Below, piece by piece: positions 28,151 through 39,100 of a stretch of DNA of 64,000 bases (within the stretch, counting starts at the first letter, position 1; each line of letters begins with the position of its first letter). Made by a program: the position numbers and the translations under genes. A model generated the notes under the pieces. That model searched no databases. It was not told where the DNA came from and worked only from the letters and a program-made list of their open reading frames with translations. This DNA comes from Paracidovorax cattleyae (GTDB taxonomy: Bacteria > Pseudomonadota > Gammaproteobacteria > Burkholderiales > Burkholderiaceae_C), in NCBI RefSeq assembly GCF_900104515.1, contig NZ_FNJL01000013.1:1-64000 (forward strand). The letters are read 5' to 3'.

Positions 28151-29212
28151 TCAGGCATTGAACTTCGCCTTGGCCCTGCGTGCATATTCGTTGGTATACG
28201 TGCGCCCGAGATCCACCTTCGAGGCGGCCCATTCCGGTCGCAGCCGCGCCAGCGCGCGCAGGGCCGTGGCAGGACCGTCGTCGGGCATCATGCCGTCCGG
28301 AGAGAAGGTGTCGCGCACCTTGTGGAACGCCGCCATGTAGGCGCCGCGGTCGCCGAGCAGGTCGTCCTGCGGCACCACGCGCATGAGGTCCGTGGCGCTG
28401 GCCGTCTGCAGCCACTTGAGCGCATGCACCATGGCATGCACGAGCGCCTGCGACACCGTGGCGTGCTGCTGCACGAAAGCCCTGGGCGCGTACAGGCTGG
28501 ACGAAGGCATGGTGCCGCCGAAGAGCTCCTGCGATCCCTTGAGGGTGCGGGTATCGCACAGCAGCCGCACCTCACCGTGCTGCTCGAGCACGCTCACCAC
28601 CGGGTCGGCATGGCAGAGCGCATGGATGCGGCCCTGGCGCAGCGCGGACATTGCGCCGCGGCCGGAGGCGCCCACGCCGACGAAGGAAATACCCTCCAGC
28701 GATGCGCCGTTCTGCGACAGCGCCAACTGCGCCAGCATGTGCGTGGATGAGCCCGGTGCCGTCACGCCCACCCGCAGGCCCTTGAAGCTCTGCACGCTCC
28801 GCATGGGCCAGCTGCGCGCGGAGGCGGCGAATGCCAGCTGCGGAGCCCGGCCCTGGAGCACGAGGGCGCAGTAGTCCAGCCCCTGCAGTTGCCGGCGCAG
28901 CGTATGGTCGTAGCCCCCGCAGCAGACATCCGCCGCGCCCTGCTCCACGGCCTGCAGCGCGAGCGCTCCACCGGCGTAATCCTGGATCGTCACGTCCAAT
29001 CCTTCGGCGCGGAAGAAGCCCAATTGCCAGGCCACGGTGAGGGGCAGGTAGTACAGCAGGCCCGCTCCGCCCACGGCCACCCGCACCCGTCCCTGGGATG
29101 CCGCGCTGAACGACGGCACCAGCGCGTGCGCACCGGCACCTGCCAGGCCGGCCAGCGGCAGGGACAGGGCCATCGCGCCCAGGCGGCGGCGGCTGAAGGA
29201 CGACGGGGTCAT
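28151..29212 (-). CDS. ABC-type substrate-binding protein (NMT1/SsuA-like)
   Basis: A 353-residue periplasmic binding protein. The N-terminus SRRRLGAMALSLPLAGLAGAGAHA contains twin arginines and a hydrophobic stretch, so export could be by Tat. The body follows the nitrate/sulfonate/taurine or THI5-like pattern: YYLPLTVAWQLGFFRAEGLDVTIQDYAGG, then LRVGVTAPGSSTHMLAQL, DLMRVVPQDDL near the end. The ligand cannot be told. No permease or ATPase gene is adjacent, so this is an orphan component here; no TPP riboswitch was recognised upstream. Start ATG at 29212. Confidence 0.85.
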   Translation of the reverse strand: MTPSSFSRRRLGAMALSLPLAGLAGAGAHALVPSFSAASQGRVRVAVGGAGLLYYLPLTVAWQLGFFRAEGLDVTIQDYAGGALALQAVEQGAADVCCGGYDHTLRRQLQGLDYCALVLQGRAPQLAFAASARSWPMRSVQSFKGLRVGVTAPGSSTHMLAQLALSQNGASLEGISFVGVGASGRGAMSALRQGRIHALCHADPVVSVLEQHGEVRLLCDTRTLKGSQELFGGTMPSSSLYAPRAFVQQHATVSQALVHAMVHALKWLQTASATDLMRVVPQDDLLGDRGAYMAAFHKVRDTFSPDGMMPDDGPATALRALARLRPEWAASKVDLGRTYTNEYARRAKAKFNA

Positions 29213-29368
29213 GGAACGGAGCGTGATTTATGCTGCACTGCAGCAATCGTGCCCGAAAACCTTCCCGCCGGCACCGGGGAAAATCCCTGTAAACCGCAAG
29301 GAAAAGCAGGGAACCGAAGCCGGACCGGCTTCGCCATGCGGCCATGCCCGAGGCGGGCTGCAGTCCCG

Positions 29369-29773
29369 TCAGCGGTAGCCCAGGAAGAAAATGGCCGCGT
29401 TGACCGCGAACGCGCCCAGCCAGACGGCGCTGCGGACGGTGGGCATGTCGGAGACGTACATCAGCACGTAGAACACCCGCAGCAGCACGAAGGTCAGCGC
29501 CAGCAGGTCCAGCAGGGTCTGCGCGGCCCCCAACTGGTGCGCGACGATCACCGCGCCGATGAAGAACGGCAGGCATTCGAAGGTATTGGCCTGCGCTGCG
29601 AGCGCGCGGGCGCGCCAGTCGGTCTGCCTCGCTGCCCAGCCACGCGGATCGCGGTTGTCCGCGGCCCTGAATCCGCCGCGCTTGGCCAGCACGGCGCAGG
29701 CCACGGGCATGAGCGCCATCGCGAAAACGCACCAGTACGCCACGGTGAAGCGGGCGATGTGCAGGGAATTCAT
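29369..29773 (-). CDS. MAPEG-family membrane protein
   Basis: A 134-residue membrane protein with about four hydrophobic segments. RGGFRAADNRDPRGW and ALAAQANTFECLPFF match the MAPEG family, in which RAQxNxxE-like residues bind glutathione; FVLLRVFYVLMYVSDMPTVRSAVW is the typical third and fourth segment. Bacterial members are mostly uncharacterised. The start ATG at 29773 has AGATCG-like purines only. It is 33 bp upstream of nothing obvious in the same direction and lies after recR, which ends 33 bp away in the same orientation. Confidence 0.85.
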   Translation of the reverse strand: MNSLHIARFTVAYWCVFAMALMPVACAVLAKRGGFRAADNRDPRGWAARQTDWRARALAAQANTFECLPFFIGAVIVAHQLGAAQTLLDLLALTFVLLRVFYVLMYVSDMPTVRSAVWLGAFAVNAAIFFLGYR

Positions 29774-29806
29774 GTCGATCTTCCGGAAAGTCTGGCGCCG
29801 CCCGGG

Positions 29807-30406
29807 CTATCGCCGGTCCACGAGGGCGTGGGCGATGGTGCCCAGGTCCACATACTCCAGTTCGCTGCCCACGGGCACGCCGCGCGCGAGCCGCGTCACG
29901 TGCATGCCGCTCGCCTTGAGCGTTTCGCTGAGGGCATGTGCGGTCGCCTCGCCCTCGGCCGTGAAGTTGGTGGCGAGGATGACTTCCTGGACCACGCCAT
30001 CGCCCGCACGCTCCAGCAGCTTGCCGAAGCCGATGTCCTTCGGGCCGATGCCGTCGAGCGGAGACAGCTTGCCCATCAGGACGAAGTAGAGCCCCCGGAA
30101 GGCACCCGTGCGCTCCAGCGCGGCCTGGTCCGCGGGGGTTTCGACCACGGCCAGCCGGGAGCCGTCGCGCGAGGGATCGAGGCATGTCGAGCACACCTCG
30201 CCCTCGGTGAAGGTGTGGCAGCGCGCGCAGTGCCGCACCGACTGCGCGGCGTCGTGCAGTGCGCGGGACAGCAGCTCGGCGCCCTGCCGGTCGTGCTGCA
30301 GCAGGTGAAACGCCATGCGCTGGGCCGACTTCACACCCACGCCCGGCAGGCGCCGCAGTGCCTGCACGAGGGTGTCGAGGGAGTGCATGTCGGAGCCGGA
30401 CGGCAT
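29807..30406 (-). CDS. recR: Recombination mediator protein RecR
   Basis: A 199-residue DNA-repair protein that helps RecA load at gaps. [19 protein letters not shown] is the helix-hairpin-helix region, [16 protein letters not shown] the zinc finger, and the Toprim block runs from [15 protein letters not shown] to [16 protein letters not shown]. ATGs at 30388, 30406 and 30415 are in frame; 30406 gives the family length of about 200. It follows ybaB by 14 bp, in the common dnaX-ybaB-recR order. Confidence 0.95.
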   Translation of the reverse strand: MPSGSDMHSLDTLVQALRRLPGVGVKSAQRMAFHLLQHDRQGAELLSRALHDAAQSVRHCARCHTFTEGEVCSTCLDPSRDGSRLAVVETPADQAALERTGAFRGLYFVLMGKLSPLDGIGPKDIGFGKLLERAGDGVVQEVILATNFTAEGEATAHALSETLKASGMHVTRLARGVPVGSELEYVDLGTIAHALVDRR

Positions 30407-30420
30407 GGCAGGCATGCCGG

Positions 30421-30753
30421 TCAGAAGGGGAACTTCATTCCGGGCGGCATGCCCGGCATGCCGGCGGCCAGCTTGCCCATCTTCTCCTGCGAGGTTTCCT
30501 CGGCCTTGCGCACCGCGGCATTGAAGGCGGCGGCCACCAGGTCTTCCAGCATGTCCTTGTCGTCCGACAGCAGGCTGGGGTCGATGGTGACGCGCTTCAC
30601 GTCGTGCTTGCAGGTCATCAGCACCTTGACGAGACCGGCGCCGGATTCGCCCTCGACCTCGATCAGGGCGAGTTCGTCCTGGGCCTTCTTCAGGTTGTCC
30701 TGCATGGCCTGGGCCTGCTTCATGAGGCCGGCGAGTTGTCCTTTGTTGAACAT
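30421..30753 (-). CDS. ybaB: YbaB/EbfC-family nucleoid-associated protein
   Basis: A 110-residue DNA-binding protein. [29 protein letters not shown] and the central [21 protein letters not shown] match YbaB. The C-terminus has the usual Met/Gly/Pro-rich tail ([19 protein letters not shown]). YbaB forms tweezer-like dimers that bind DNA with little sequence preference. It lies between dnaX (125 bp upstream) and recR (14 bp downstream), all on the minus strand. Confidence 0.95.
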   Translation of the reverse strand: MFNKGQLAGLMKQAQAMQDNLKKAQDELALIEVEGESGAGLVKVLMTCKHDVKRVTIDPSLLSDDKDMLEDLVAAAFNAAVRKAEETSQEKMGKLAAGMPGMPPGMKFPF

Positions 30754-30878
30754 GGGATTCCTTTTCTCTGGGGGGTCTAAGACACGAAAGCGAAAAAATC
30801 AGGCGGGGCCGGCAGGACGGTGCGCTGCGCAGCCACTCCGGACCGTTCCGCGCGCCGTGCGAGCGTTCATGCAGGCCT

Positions 30879-32900
30879 TCATGCGGGCTTGATGCTGCCA
30901 GGGACGATTCTCGCCCCGAAGTCCCGCACCAGCGCCTGGACGTAGGGGTCGTTTTCCACGATCTCCTGCGCACGCCGCTGCCGTTGCGCGGCCGCGTGCG
31001 CATTGCGCCGCGCGGGACTGTCGATGACGGCGCCCACCTCCACGCTGATCTGACGGGCGAAGCCGGCCGCCTCCAGCGCAGCGCGCAGGCGCTCGCGGGC
31101 GGTGGGCTGGTTGAGCGACTCGCGCTCCACGCGCAGCAGCCAGTGGTCGGCGTCGCGCGCCACCAGTTGGGACTGCAGCGCGAGTTCGCGTACCAGCGCA
31201 TTGATGGCCTCGGCCGCGACCAGATGCATCACGGTGGCATGCCAGACATCGCCCTCTTCCGTCGGCGTGTAGCGGGCCGAGGCCGGCAGGGTGCCGGGCG
31301 CGGCGGCCGCAGGCTGCAGCCGCATGCCGGGCTCGGGTGCGACCCGCACGGGAATGGCCACGAAATCCGGGGCGCTTGCGGCAGGCGCCGGCGCTTCGGC
31401 GGGCCGGGGCGCGTGCAGGTCGGCGGGCGTCCTGACCGGCAGGCGCACGGCCGCCGCCACGGCAGTGCCGGACGAAGGCGCCTCTGCAGGAGCGGACGCG
31501 GCATCCACCGTCGCGGTCTCCGGGGGCGGTTCCGCCCAGGGCGCCCGGGCGTGCGGCGGCTCCTGCAGCGGGGAAGCGGACCGGGCGGACGGCACGTGGG
31601 TTTCGGTTTCGGCGGGAGTGGCCTCAGGCCTGCGCACAGGTGCCACGGGGGCAGGCCCGGCCGGCGCTGCGTCCGCCTCGGGCGCCGGAATCGAGGGCGC
31701 AGGCTCCGCAGCGGGCGCCGGCTCAGGCGCCGGGGGCTCCGCCGGGGAAGGTTTCAGTGTTTTTTTTTCCGCCGGGGGCGCTCCGCCCTCCGCTGCCGGC
31801 TTGAACGCCAGCAGCCGCAGCAGCGCCATGGTGAGGGCCGCGTACTCGTCGGGCGCGAGACCGAGCTCCGTGCGTCCGTGCAGGCAGATGCTGTAGAGCA
31901 GTTGCGTCTCGTCGGCGGGCAGCGTTCCGGCCAGCCGTGCCACCTCGGAGCCTTCCGGATCGGCCGGATCCACCGCTTCGGCCATCTGGGGGACGGCCTG
32001 GAACACGGCCATGCGCTGCAGCACGGCGCTCATTTCCTCGAGCGTGGAGGCAGCAGACAGCCCGTGCATGCGCAGGGACTCGGAGGTCTCCACCACCGTG
32101 CGCCCGTCGCCGCGCGCCAGCGCGTCGATCAGGCGGAACACATAGCTGCGGTCCACGCTGCCCAGCATCTGGCGCACGCCGGCTTCCTGGAGCTGGCCGC
32201 TGCCGAAGGCGATGGCCTGGTCGGTGAGCGACAGCGCATCGCGCATGGAGCCGCGCGCCGCGCGCGCCAGCAGCCGCAGCGCCTGCGGCTCGGCCGGTAC
32301 GCTTTCCTGGGCGAGCACCCGGGTGAGGTGCTCCAGCACGGTCTCCGGCGCCATGGGCCGCAGGTTGAACTGCAGACACCGGCTGAGCACGGTGACCGGC
32401 ACCTTCTGCGGATCGGTCGTTGCCAGCACGAACTTCAGGTATTCCGGCGGCTCCTCCAGCGTCTTGAGCATCGCGTTGAACGCGGTGTTCGTGAGCATGT
32501 GGACCTCATCGATCATGAAGACCTTGAATCGGCCCTGCACGGGCTTGTACACGGCCTGCTCCAGCAGGCCCTGCACCTCGTCCACGCCGCGGTTGGATGC
32601 GGCGTCGAGCTCGGTGTAATCGACAAAGCGGCCGGCATCGATGTCCCGGCATGCCTGGCATACGCCGCAGGGCGTGGCGGTGATGCCGCCCTGCCCGTCC
32701 TCGCCCTGGCAGTTGAGCGACTTGGCCAGGATGCGCGACACCGTGGTCTTGCCCACCCCCCGCGTGCCGGTGAAAAGGTACGCATGGTGCAGGCGCTGCT
32801 GGATGAGCGCATTGGAGAGCGCCTGCACCACATGTTCCTGCCCGACCATCTCCGAGAAGGTCTTGGGACGGTATTTGCGGGCGAGCACGAGATAGGACAT
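30879..32900 (-). CDS. dnaX: DNA polymerase III subunits gamma and tau
   Basis: A 673-residue clamp-loader subunit. Residues 1-230 are the AAA+ ATPase: [12 protein letters not shown] is Walker A, a four-cysteine zinc module is CQGEDG...[16 protein letters not shown] is Walker B, and [11 protein letters not shown] contains the SRC motif. A long Pro/Ala/Glu linker (about 390-560) separates it from the C-terminal tau domain that binds the polymerase. At 31760-31768 the coding strand has nine A residues (GCG GAA AAA AAA ACA). A shift to the -1 frame there reaches a TGA at 31723 and would give a gamma-like product of about 392 residues. Start ATG at 32900 ([15 protein letters not shown]). Confidence 0.95.
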   Translation of the reverse strand: MSYLVLARKYRPKTFSEMVGQEHVVQALSNALIQQRLHHAYLFTGTRGVGKTTVSRILAKSLNCQGEDGQGGITATPCGVCQACRDIDAGRFVDYTELDAASNRGVDEVQGLLEQAVYKPVQGRFKVFMIDEVHMLTNTAFNAMLKTLEEPPEYLKFVLATTDPQKVPVTVLSRCLQFNLRPMAPETVLEHLTRVLAQESVPAEPQALRLLARAARGSMRDALSLTDQAIAFGSGQLQEAGVRQMLGSVDRSYVFRLIDALARGDGRTVVETSESLRMHGLSAASTLEEMSAVLQRMAVFQAVPQMAEAVDPADPEGSEVARLAGTLPADETQLLYSICLHGRTELGLAPDEYAALTMALLRLLAFKPAAEGGAPPAEKKTLKPSPAEPPAPEPAPAAEPAPSIPAPEADAAPAGPAPVAPVRRPEATPAETETHVPSARSASPLQEPPHARAPWAEPPPETATVDAASAPAEAPSSGTAVAAAVRLPVRTPADLHAPRPAEAPAPAASAPDFVAIPVRVAPEPGMRLQPAAAAPGTLPASARYTPTEEGDVWHATVMHLVAAEAINALVRELALQSQLVARDADHWLLRVERESLNQPTARERLRAALEAAGFARQISVEVGAVIDSPARRNAHAAAQRQRRAQEIVENDPYVQALVRDFGARIVPGSIKPA
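31760..31768 (-). other. A9 slippage site in dnaX
   Basis: Nine consecutive A residues on the coding strand end the conserved part of dnaX. One extra A in the transcript, or a -1 ribosomal shift, leads to [12 protein letters not shown] and a stop at 31723. That is the position expected for the gamma subunit. Homopolymer slippage at A9 is known for Thermus dnaX, while E. coli uses A6G. Confidence 0.55.
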
Positions 32901-33018
32901 CTGCGGGATTCTACGGGGGTCGCCAGCCCCCGCAGGCGCGTACAGGCCACTAACATTTGGTGACAGGCCGTCGCCGGTCATTTCCGCACCGGCCACCTGC
33001 ACTGGAAAAGAGGTGATC

Positions 33019-34644
33019 ATGGACAAAGACACGCCTTGGCTCGCCCGCATGGGCATCGCCCGCCGCCTGGGCCTGCTGATCGGCTGCGCCCTGCTGGGCA
33101 TCGTGCTGATCACCGCCGTGCTGCTGGCCTCCGAGCGCAAGCTCATCATGGAAGAGCGCCAGGCCAGCGTGCGGCAGACGGTGGAAGTCGCCCACAGCCT
33201 GGTCACCTATTACCAGGCCCTTGCCGCCCAGGGAAAGCTCACCGATGCCCAGGCCCGGCAGATGTCCATGGACGCCCTGCGCGCCATGCGCTACAGCGGC
33301 AACGAATATCTCTGGATCAACGACATGGGGCCGGTCATGCTCGTGCACCCCATCCGCCCCGAGCTGGAAGGCAAGAACCTGGCGGAGACCAAGGACCCGA
33401 CCGGCAAGTACCTGTTCATGGCTTTCGCTGACATGGTGCGGCAAAGCGGCGCGGGCTTCGTTCCCTACCTGTGGCCCAAGCCCGGCGCAACCGACCCTGT
33501 ACCCAAGATCTCGTACGTCAAGGGTTTCGCCCCCTGGGGTTGGGTGATCGGATCGGGGGTGTACGTGGACACGGTGGCCGCCACGGTGAATGAACGCATC
33601 CTGCGCTTCGGACTGGGCGCGCTGGTGCTGGCGGGCCTGCTGCTCGCGCTGGGCCTGGCGATCGCCCGCGGCCTGGTGCGCGAACTGGGCGGCGAGCCCG
33701 GCGAAGCATTGCGCGTCAGCGACGCCATCGCGCAGGGCCACCTCGCCCATCCGATCGCCCTCAAGCAGGGCGACCGGTCCAGCGTGCTGCACGGGCTGGA
33801 GCGCATGCGCCAGAGCATCGCCCATATCGTGGCCGAGGTACGGTCCGGCACCCAGTCGATCAACACGGCCTCGGCCGAGATCGCGGCGGGCAACAACGAC
33901 CTCTCCGCCCGCACCGAGCAGCAGGCCAGCGCCCTGCAACAGACGGCCGCCTCGATGGAGCAGCTCACCAGCACCGTGCGCCAGAACGCCGACAACGCCC
34001 GCCACGCGGCGCAGCTGGCAGGCTCCACGTCCGAGGTCGCGCAGCGCGGCGGCGCGATGGTCGGGCAGATGGTGAGCACCATGGGCGCGGTGACCGATTC
34101 GTCCCGGCGCATCGTGGACATCATCGGCGTGATCGACGGCATCGCGTTCCAGACCAACATCCTGGCGCTGAATGCCGCCGTGGAAGCGGCCCGGGCCGGC
34201 GAGCAGGGCCGCGGCTTCGCGGTGGTCGCCAGCGAGGTGCGCAGCCTCGCTCAGCGCTCGGCCTCGGCCGCTAAGGAGATCAAGCAGCTGATCGACACCT
34301 CGGTGCAGCAGGTGCGCGAAAGCTCCCGCCTGGTGAACCAGGCCGGCACGACCATGGGCGAGGTGGTGGACAGCGTGCAGCAGGTGGCGCGCCTGATCCA
34401 GGAGATCGCCTCCGCCAACCAGGAGCAGGCCGCCGGCATCGACCAGGTGAACCAGGCCGTGACCCACATGGACCAGGCCACCCAGCAGAACGCCGCGCTG
34501 GTGGAAGAGGCCACCGCCGCGGCCCAGTCCCTGACCAGCCAGGCCTCGCGGCTGGAGCAATTGGTGGGCGTTTTCCGGATCACGGCATCGGTGGACGGGA
34601 ATTTGCCCGGAGGCCCCCCGGTGATTGGGTACAATCCGCAGTGA
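33019..34644 (+). CDS. Methyl-accepting chemotaxis protein with Cache sensor
   Basis: A 541-residue receptor. Membrane segment 1 ([21 protein letters not shown]) is at about 14-34. The periplasmic sensor follows, with [18 protein letters not shown], typical of single Cache domains that bind small acids. Membrane segment 2 is [18 protein letters not shown], then HAMP, then the signalling domain with [39 protein letters not shown] at its tip. No C-terminal CheR pentapeptide is seen. An in-frame GTG precedes the ATG; ATG at 33019 was chosen because AGAGGTG precedes it. The last codons contain the -10 box of ffs. Confidence 0.93.
   Translation: MDKDTPWLARMGIARRLGLLIGCALLGIVLITAVLLASERKLIMEERQASVRQTVEVAHSLVTYYQALAAQGKLTDAQARQMSMDALRAMRYSGNEYLWINDMGPVMLVHPIRPELEGKNLAETKDPTGKYLFMAFADMVRQSGAGFVPYLWPKPGATDPVPKISYVKGFAPWGWVIGSGVYVDTVAATVNERILRFGLGALVLAGLLLALGLAIARGLVRELGGEPGEALRVSDAIAQGHLAHPIALKQGDRSSVLHGLERMRQSIAHIVAEVRSGTQSINTASAEIAAGNNDLSARTEQQASALQQTAASMEQLTSTVRQNADNARHAAQLAGSTSEVAQRGGAMVGQMVSTMGAVTDSSRRIVDIIGVIDGIAFQTNILALNAAVEAARAGEQGRGFAVVASEVRSLAQRSASAAKEIKQLIDTSVQQVRESSRLVNQAGTTMGEVVDSVQQVARLIQEIASANQEQAAGIDQVNQAVTHMDQATQQNAALVEEATAAAQSLTSQASRLEQLVGVFRITASVDGNLPGGPPVIGYNPQ
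34630..34635 (+). promoter_or_regulatory. -10 box of ffs inside the chemotaxis gene
   Basis: TACAAT at 34630-34635 falls on the last Tyr and Asn codons of the chemotaxis receptor. It lies 9 bases before the predicted 5' end of the 4.5S RNA at 34644. A TTGCCC sits at 34603-34608, but the 21-base gap is too long for a normal -35, so that element is uncertain. Confidence 0.5.
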
Positions 34645-34736
34645 CGGGCCTCCCCGCATGGGGAAGCGGCCAACCGGGTCAGGTGGGGAACCAAGCAGCC
34701 CTAACCGTGGAGCCAGTGCCGGGGGTAAGGCTCGTC
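34644..34736 (+). ncRNA. ffs: Signal recognition particle RNA (4.5S, small bacterial type)
   Basis: The domain IV core GGTCAGGTGGGGAACCAAGCAGCC, split here as GGTCAGGTGGGGAACC and AAGCAGCC, is at about 34677-34700. It is followed by CTAACC and then the pairing strand GCCAGTGCCGGGGG. The 5' end ACGGGCCT at 34644-34651 pairs with AGGCTCGT at 34728-34735 (one G-U), closing a single hairpin of about 93 bases. A T-rich stretch (ACTTCATTTCCC) follows. The RNA forms the scaffold for Ffh in co-translational membrane targeting. It overlaps the last base of the chemotaxis gene's stop codon. Confidence 0.9.
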
Positions 34737-34740
34737 AACT

Positions 34741-36120
34741 TCATTTCCCTTTCTGCAGCCACTGCAGCACGCCCTGCCCCGCCGCTGCGCCGGTGGCCAT
34801 GCAGGCCGTGAGCAGGTAGCCCCCCGTAGGGGCTTCCCAGTCCAGCATCTCCCCGGCGCAAAACACGCCCGGCCAGGCCGCCAGCATGCCGTGGGCATCC
34901 GCCGCCTCGAATGCGACCCCCCCGGCCGCGCTGATGGCCTCGTCCAGCGGCCGGCAGGCCACCACGGTGACCGGCACCGCCTTGATCGCATGCGCCAGCG
35001 CCCGCGCATCCTGCATGCCCTCCCTGCCCAACTGTTCATACAGCACTGCGACCTTGATGCCGTCGAGCCCGAGGCGGCTCTTGAGGTGGCTGCTCAGGCT
35101 GCGCGAGCCGCGCGGATGCCGCACTTCCTTCTCCACGCGCTCGGGCGTATGGTCCGGCAGCAGGTCCAGGTGGAAGGTGGCGTGCCCATGGGCGGCGATC
35201 TCGTCGCGCAGCAGGGCGGAGGCCGCATACACGAGGCTGCCCTCGACGCCGGACGCCGTGGCCACGAACTCGCCGCGGCGGTGGAACGCCCGTCCCTGGC
35301 TGTCGGTGAAATGCAGGGCCACCGACTTGAACGGCTGGCCGGCAAAGCGCTCGGCGAAGTGCGGCGTCCATCCCACCGGCGGGGCACCGCGCCCCAGGAG
35401 CGCCTGCAGGAACTCGCGCCGGCTGGCGTCGGCCGGAGCGCCGGGGCCCAGCACATCGAAGCCGCAGTTCGCCGGCCGCAGCGGCGCCACCGCCACGCCC
35501 CGGGCCTCCAGCCACGGTACCCAGGCCCCGTCGGAGCCCAGGCGCTGCCAGCTTGCGCCGCCCAGGGCCAGCACGGCAGCGCGCGCCTGTACCTGCACCT
35601 CGCCCGCCGGGGCGGCGAAGCGCAGCGCGACCGCCCCCGGCGTGGAGCCAGCCCCGGGCGCAGCCTCCCCCTCGGAGCCGAGCCAGCGGTGCCGCATGTG
35701 GAACTGCACGCCCATGCCGCGCAGCCGGTGCAGCCAGGCCCGCAGCAGCGGCGCGGCCTTCATGTCCACCGGGAAGACACGGCCGGAGGTGCCGACGAAG
35801 GTCTCCACGCCCAGCGCCCGCGCCCAGTCGCGCAGGGCATCGGGGCCGAAGGCGTGCAGGACGGGCTCCAGGGCACCGGCACGGTCGCCGTAGCGCTCCA
35901 GGAAAGGGCCGAACGGCTCGGAGTGCGTGAGGTTGAGTCCGCCCTTGCCCGCCAGCAGGAACTTGCGTCCCACCGAGGGCATCGCGTCGAACACCTGCAC
36001 GGACAGGCCGCGCGCGGCCATCACCTCGGCTGCCATCAGGCCCGACGGCCCGCCGCCGACCACGGCCACATCACAGGTCGGAAGGCCGGCGGCCGGCAGG
36101 GAAGCGGAAGAAGACGACAT
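34741..36120 (-). CDS. FAD-dependent oxidoreductase, HI0933/PP_4765-like
   Basis: A 459-residue flavoprotein. The FAD dinucleotide loop is VAVVGGGPSGLMAAEVMAARG at about 19-39, followed by VGRKFLLAGKGGLNLTHSEP, which is diagnostic of the HI0933/BaiN-like group. The C-terminal block is AAGGVAFEAADAHGMLAAWPGVFCAGEMLDWEAPTGGYLLTACMATGAAAG. Members are thought to be NAD(P)H-linked reductases; the physiological substrate is unknown. It starts 45 bp downstream of the addA-like gene's stop in the same direction and converges with ffs. Confidence 0.88.
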   Translation of the reverse strand: MSSSSASLPAAGLPTCDVAVVGGGPSGLMAAEVMAARGLSVQVFDAMPSVGRKFLLAGKGGLNLTHSEPFGPFLERYGDRAGALEPVLHAFGPDALRDWARALGVETFVGTSGRVFPVDMKAAPLLRAWLHRLRGMGVQFHMRHRWLGSEGEAAPGAGSTPGAVALRFAAPAGEVQVQARAAVLALGGASWQRLGSDGAWVPWLEARGVAVAPLRPANCGFDVLGPGAPADASRREFLQALLGRGAPPVGWTPHFAERFAGQPFKSVALHFTDSQGRAFHRRGEFVATASGVEGSLVYAASALLRDEIAAHGHATFHLDLLPDHTPERVEKEVRHPRGSRSLSSHLKSRLGLDGIKVAVLYEQLGREGMQDARALAHAIKAVPVTVVACRPLDEAISAAGGVAFEAADAHGMLAAWPGVFCAGEMLDWEAPTGGYLLTACMATGAAAGQGVLQWLQKGK

Positions 36121-36165
36121 GGCGGTGCGAACAGTGGGCGTGGGGAGGAAGGGAACGGGCGGGTA

Positions 36166-39100
36166 TCAATCGAACAGCGAGCCCTGCACGGGCAGCGGCC
36201 CCGATGGAGGGGCCGCGACGGCCGCGGGCGATGGACCGGCCGCCGGGGTGGGCGATGGTAAGGGCTGCGCGGGCTCCGGGAGGCTCCGGGAGGAAGAATC
36301 CACCTCCACCATGCGGCCATCGCCGGTCAGGAACGCGGCACGCACGGGCTCTCCGGGGAGCTGGGCCTGCACGGCCTGGCGGTAGCGCCGCATCTGCTCC
36401 ACCAGCTCCGCCTGCCGCTCGGGGTCCGCCGCGCTCTTGTAGTCCAGCACCCACCACTCCCTGCGACCGTCGATGGAGCGCCGCACGAGCCGGTCGATGC
36501 GCAGGGTCTGCCCGCGGTGAACGATAGGGGCCTCGTCCATGGCCAGTTCGATGTCGGCGCTGTTCCAGGCCCAGGCCCCCTCGCCCTGCAGAATGCGCGA
36601 GGCCATGGCTGCAGCGCGCTCGGCCAGTTCGGCGGGCAATTCGAAATCCCGCGCCAGCTGCTGCAGGCGCGCACGCGTCCAGCGGGCGGAGCCTCCTGCG
36701 GCGGCGCCGGGCAGTCTGCCAGCCAGTCCCGCCTGCTCCAGCAACTGGTGCATCGCCTCGCCCTGCCGGGACACCGGTGTGGACGGCGCACGGCGTTCCC
36801 GGGGAAGTCCGGCAGCGGGCACGTCTGTTCCTGCTCCTGCCTCCAGCCCGGCTCCGGGCGGCGGCCCCATGGGCAGCGGCGCGGCGTCCCGCCATCCGGG
36901 CAGTTCCGGCAGTTGCGCGTCCACCGCGGCGTCCTGCCCGTCCCGCACGCCGCCGGCCGGGCCGGAGGTATCCTGCGGCACGTCGGCCGCCAGGGGCGCG
37001 ACCCGGTTCCACCAACTGCCCGGTGCGGACTGCGACGCGCGCACGCACGACAGCGCCAGGCAGTGGCGCGCGCGCGTCATGGCCACGTACAGGGTATTGA
37101 TCTCCTCGCGCTGGCGCTCCGCCTGCTCGGCGGCCAGTGCATCGGCAGCGCTGGGCGGGGGCGACGCCTCGCTCGCCAGGAAGACGAAGCGGCGCGGGGC
37201 CGGCAGTTCGCCGGGCCAGTCCACCAGCACCCCCATGGTCTCGGCCTTCCGGGCACGGCCGTCGGTGTCCAGCAGCAGCACGGCGTCCGCCTCCAGCCCC
37301 TTCGCTCCGTGGATGGTCAGAAGGCGCACGGCATCCGCGTCCACGCGGCCGGGGGCGCGCTGCCCCGGCCGCTTCAGGGCGCGCACGAAAGCGTAGGGCG
37401 TCAGGTAGCGGCCACCATCCTGCTGCAGTGCCGCCGACAACAGCGCGCGCAGGTTCGCCAGCACGCCGGGCCGCAGCGGCGCCGGCGCCGCCGCCGCATA
37501 CCGGGCGAGCACGTCGCGGTGCCGGTAGATCGCGTCCAGTGCATCGTGGGGCGGCCACTGGTCCACCCACTGGCGGTAGAGCTGCAAATCATGCGACAGC
37601 GCGGGCAACTCGGTGTCCAGCAGCGCCCGGTCCGCCAGCAGTTCCAGCCAGCCCGGCACGCCGCCCTCCTGCGGCCCGGGCACGGCGGCGCGCTCCGCTT
37701 CCCTGCGGGCAGCCGCCACGCGCACCAGCAGCGCGTCGTCCACGCCGAACAAGGGGGAGCGCAAGGCGCGGGCCAGGGACAGATCGTGCCCCGGAGAGAC
37801 CAGCACATCCAGCAGGGCCACCACGTCCTGCACTTCCGGGGCCTCGCACAGTTCCACCTTCTCGGGCTGCACGCACGGCAGGTGCAGGTCGCGCAAGGCA
37901 TCCTGCAGGGCCGACAGGCGGTCGCGCTTGCGCGCCAGCACCATGATCTGCCGCGCCGGCACGCCGGCTGCGATCCGGTCGGCCACCCAGCGGGCGGCCT
38001 GCTGGCATTCGCGCATGCGCAGGGTCTCTTCCGCCTCATGCCGCGGCTGGACCAGGCTGTCGCGCCAGACAAGGGGGTCGGGCCGGGCCTGCGGTTGCCC
38101 ATCCTCGGCATCGTCCGCGGCGTCTTCGATGGGCGGCAGGCGCAGCAGCACGCCCGCGTCCCGAGATTCGGTCGTATGGTCGCGGAATCCCGCATAGTCG
38201 GCCCGGGCCTGCGCGGCGCCCATGACGGCATTGACCGCGGCGATCACTTCCGGGGCATTGCGGCGCGTGTGGTCGCAGGCGAGCAGGTCGCCGCCCAGGC
38301 CCTGGCGCACGAAGGCCTGCGCGGCGCGGAACACCTGGGGCTCGGCGCGGCGAAAGCGGTAGATGCTCTGCTTGGGGTCGCCCACGATGAACACGCTGGG
38401 CGGCTGCTGCCCTCCCCCCGTGCCGACATACCCGGCGAGCCAGGCATGCAGCGCCTGCCACTGCAGCGGGTTGGTGTCCTGGAACTCGTCGATCAGCAGA
38501 TGGCGCACGCGCGCGTCCAGGCGCTCCTGCACCCAGCCGCTGAGCACGGGATCGGACAGCATCACCAGCGCGGTGCGCTCCACGTCGTTCATGTCCACCC
38601 AGCCCCGGTCGCGCTTGAGCGCACCGAAGGCCGCCACCAGCGCCCGGGTCAGCCGCGCCATGCGCTGCTGGTGCAGCCAGGCCTCGTGCTGGCGCCGCGC
38701 GACGCACAGGGCCTGCAGTTCGCGCTCCGCCTCCTGCGCCGCGGCGAATTTCTCGAGATGGCGGGTGAGCCGGTCCTCATCGGCGACAAAGAGCGCCCCC
38801 CGCAGCGCCTCCAGCCGCTCCTGCAGGTCCGCGATGTCGCAGAACGCCGTGACGATGGCATCCCCGGCCTTCTGCGGCGTCTTGCCGGACTCCGAGCCCA
38901 GCGCCGCGGCCCAGGCCAGCCAGCGTGCGCGGCAGTCCTCCGCCGCGAGCGCCTGCGCGGGGTGGTCCAGGCCCGCCCATTGCGGCGACTGCGCATGGAA
39001 CGGCGGGACCGAGGCATCGACCACGCCGCCCTCTTCCGCCAGCTCGAACTCCACGCGCTTCGCCAGGGCCGACTCCAGCGCCTTGCGGGTCTGGGAACGG

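Noticed and set aside
29213-29368. TPP riboswitch before the NMT1/THI5-like binding protein
   Set aside because: No THI-box core such as CTGAGA was found.
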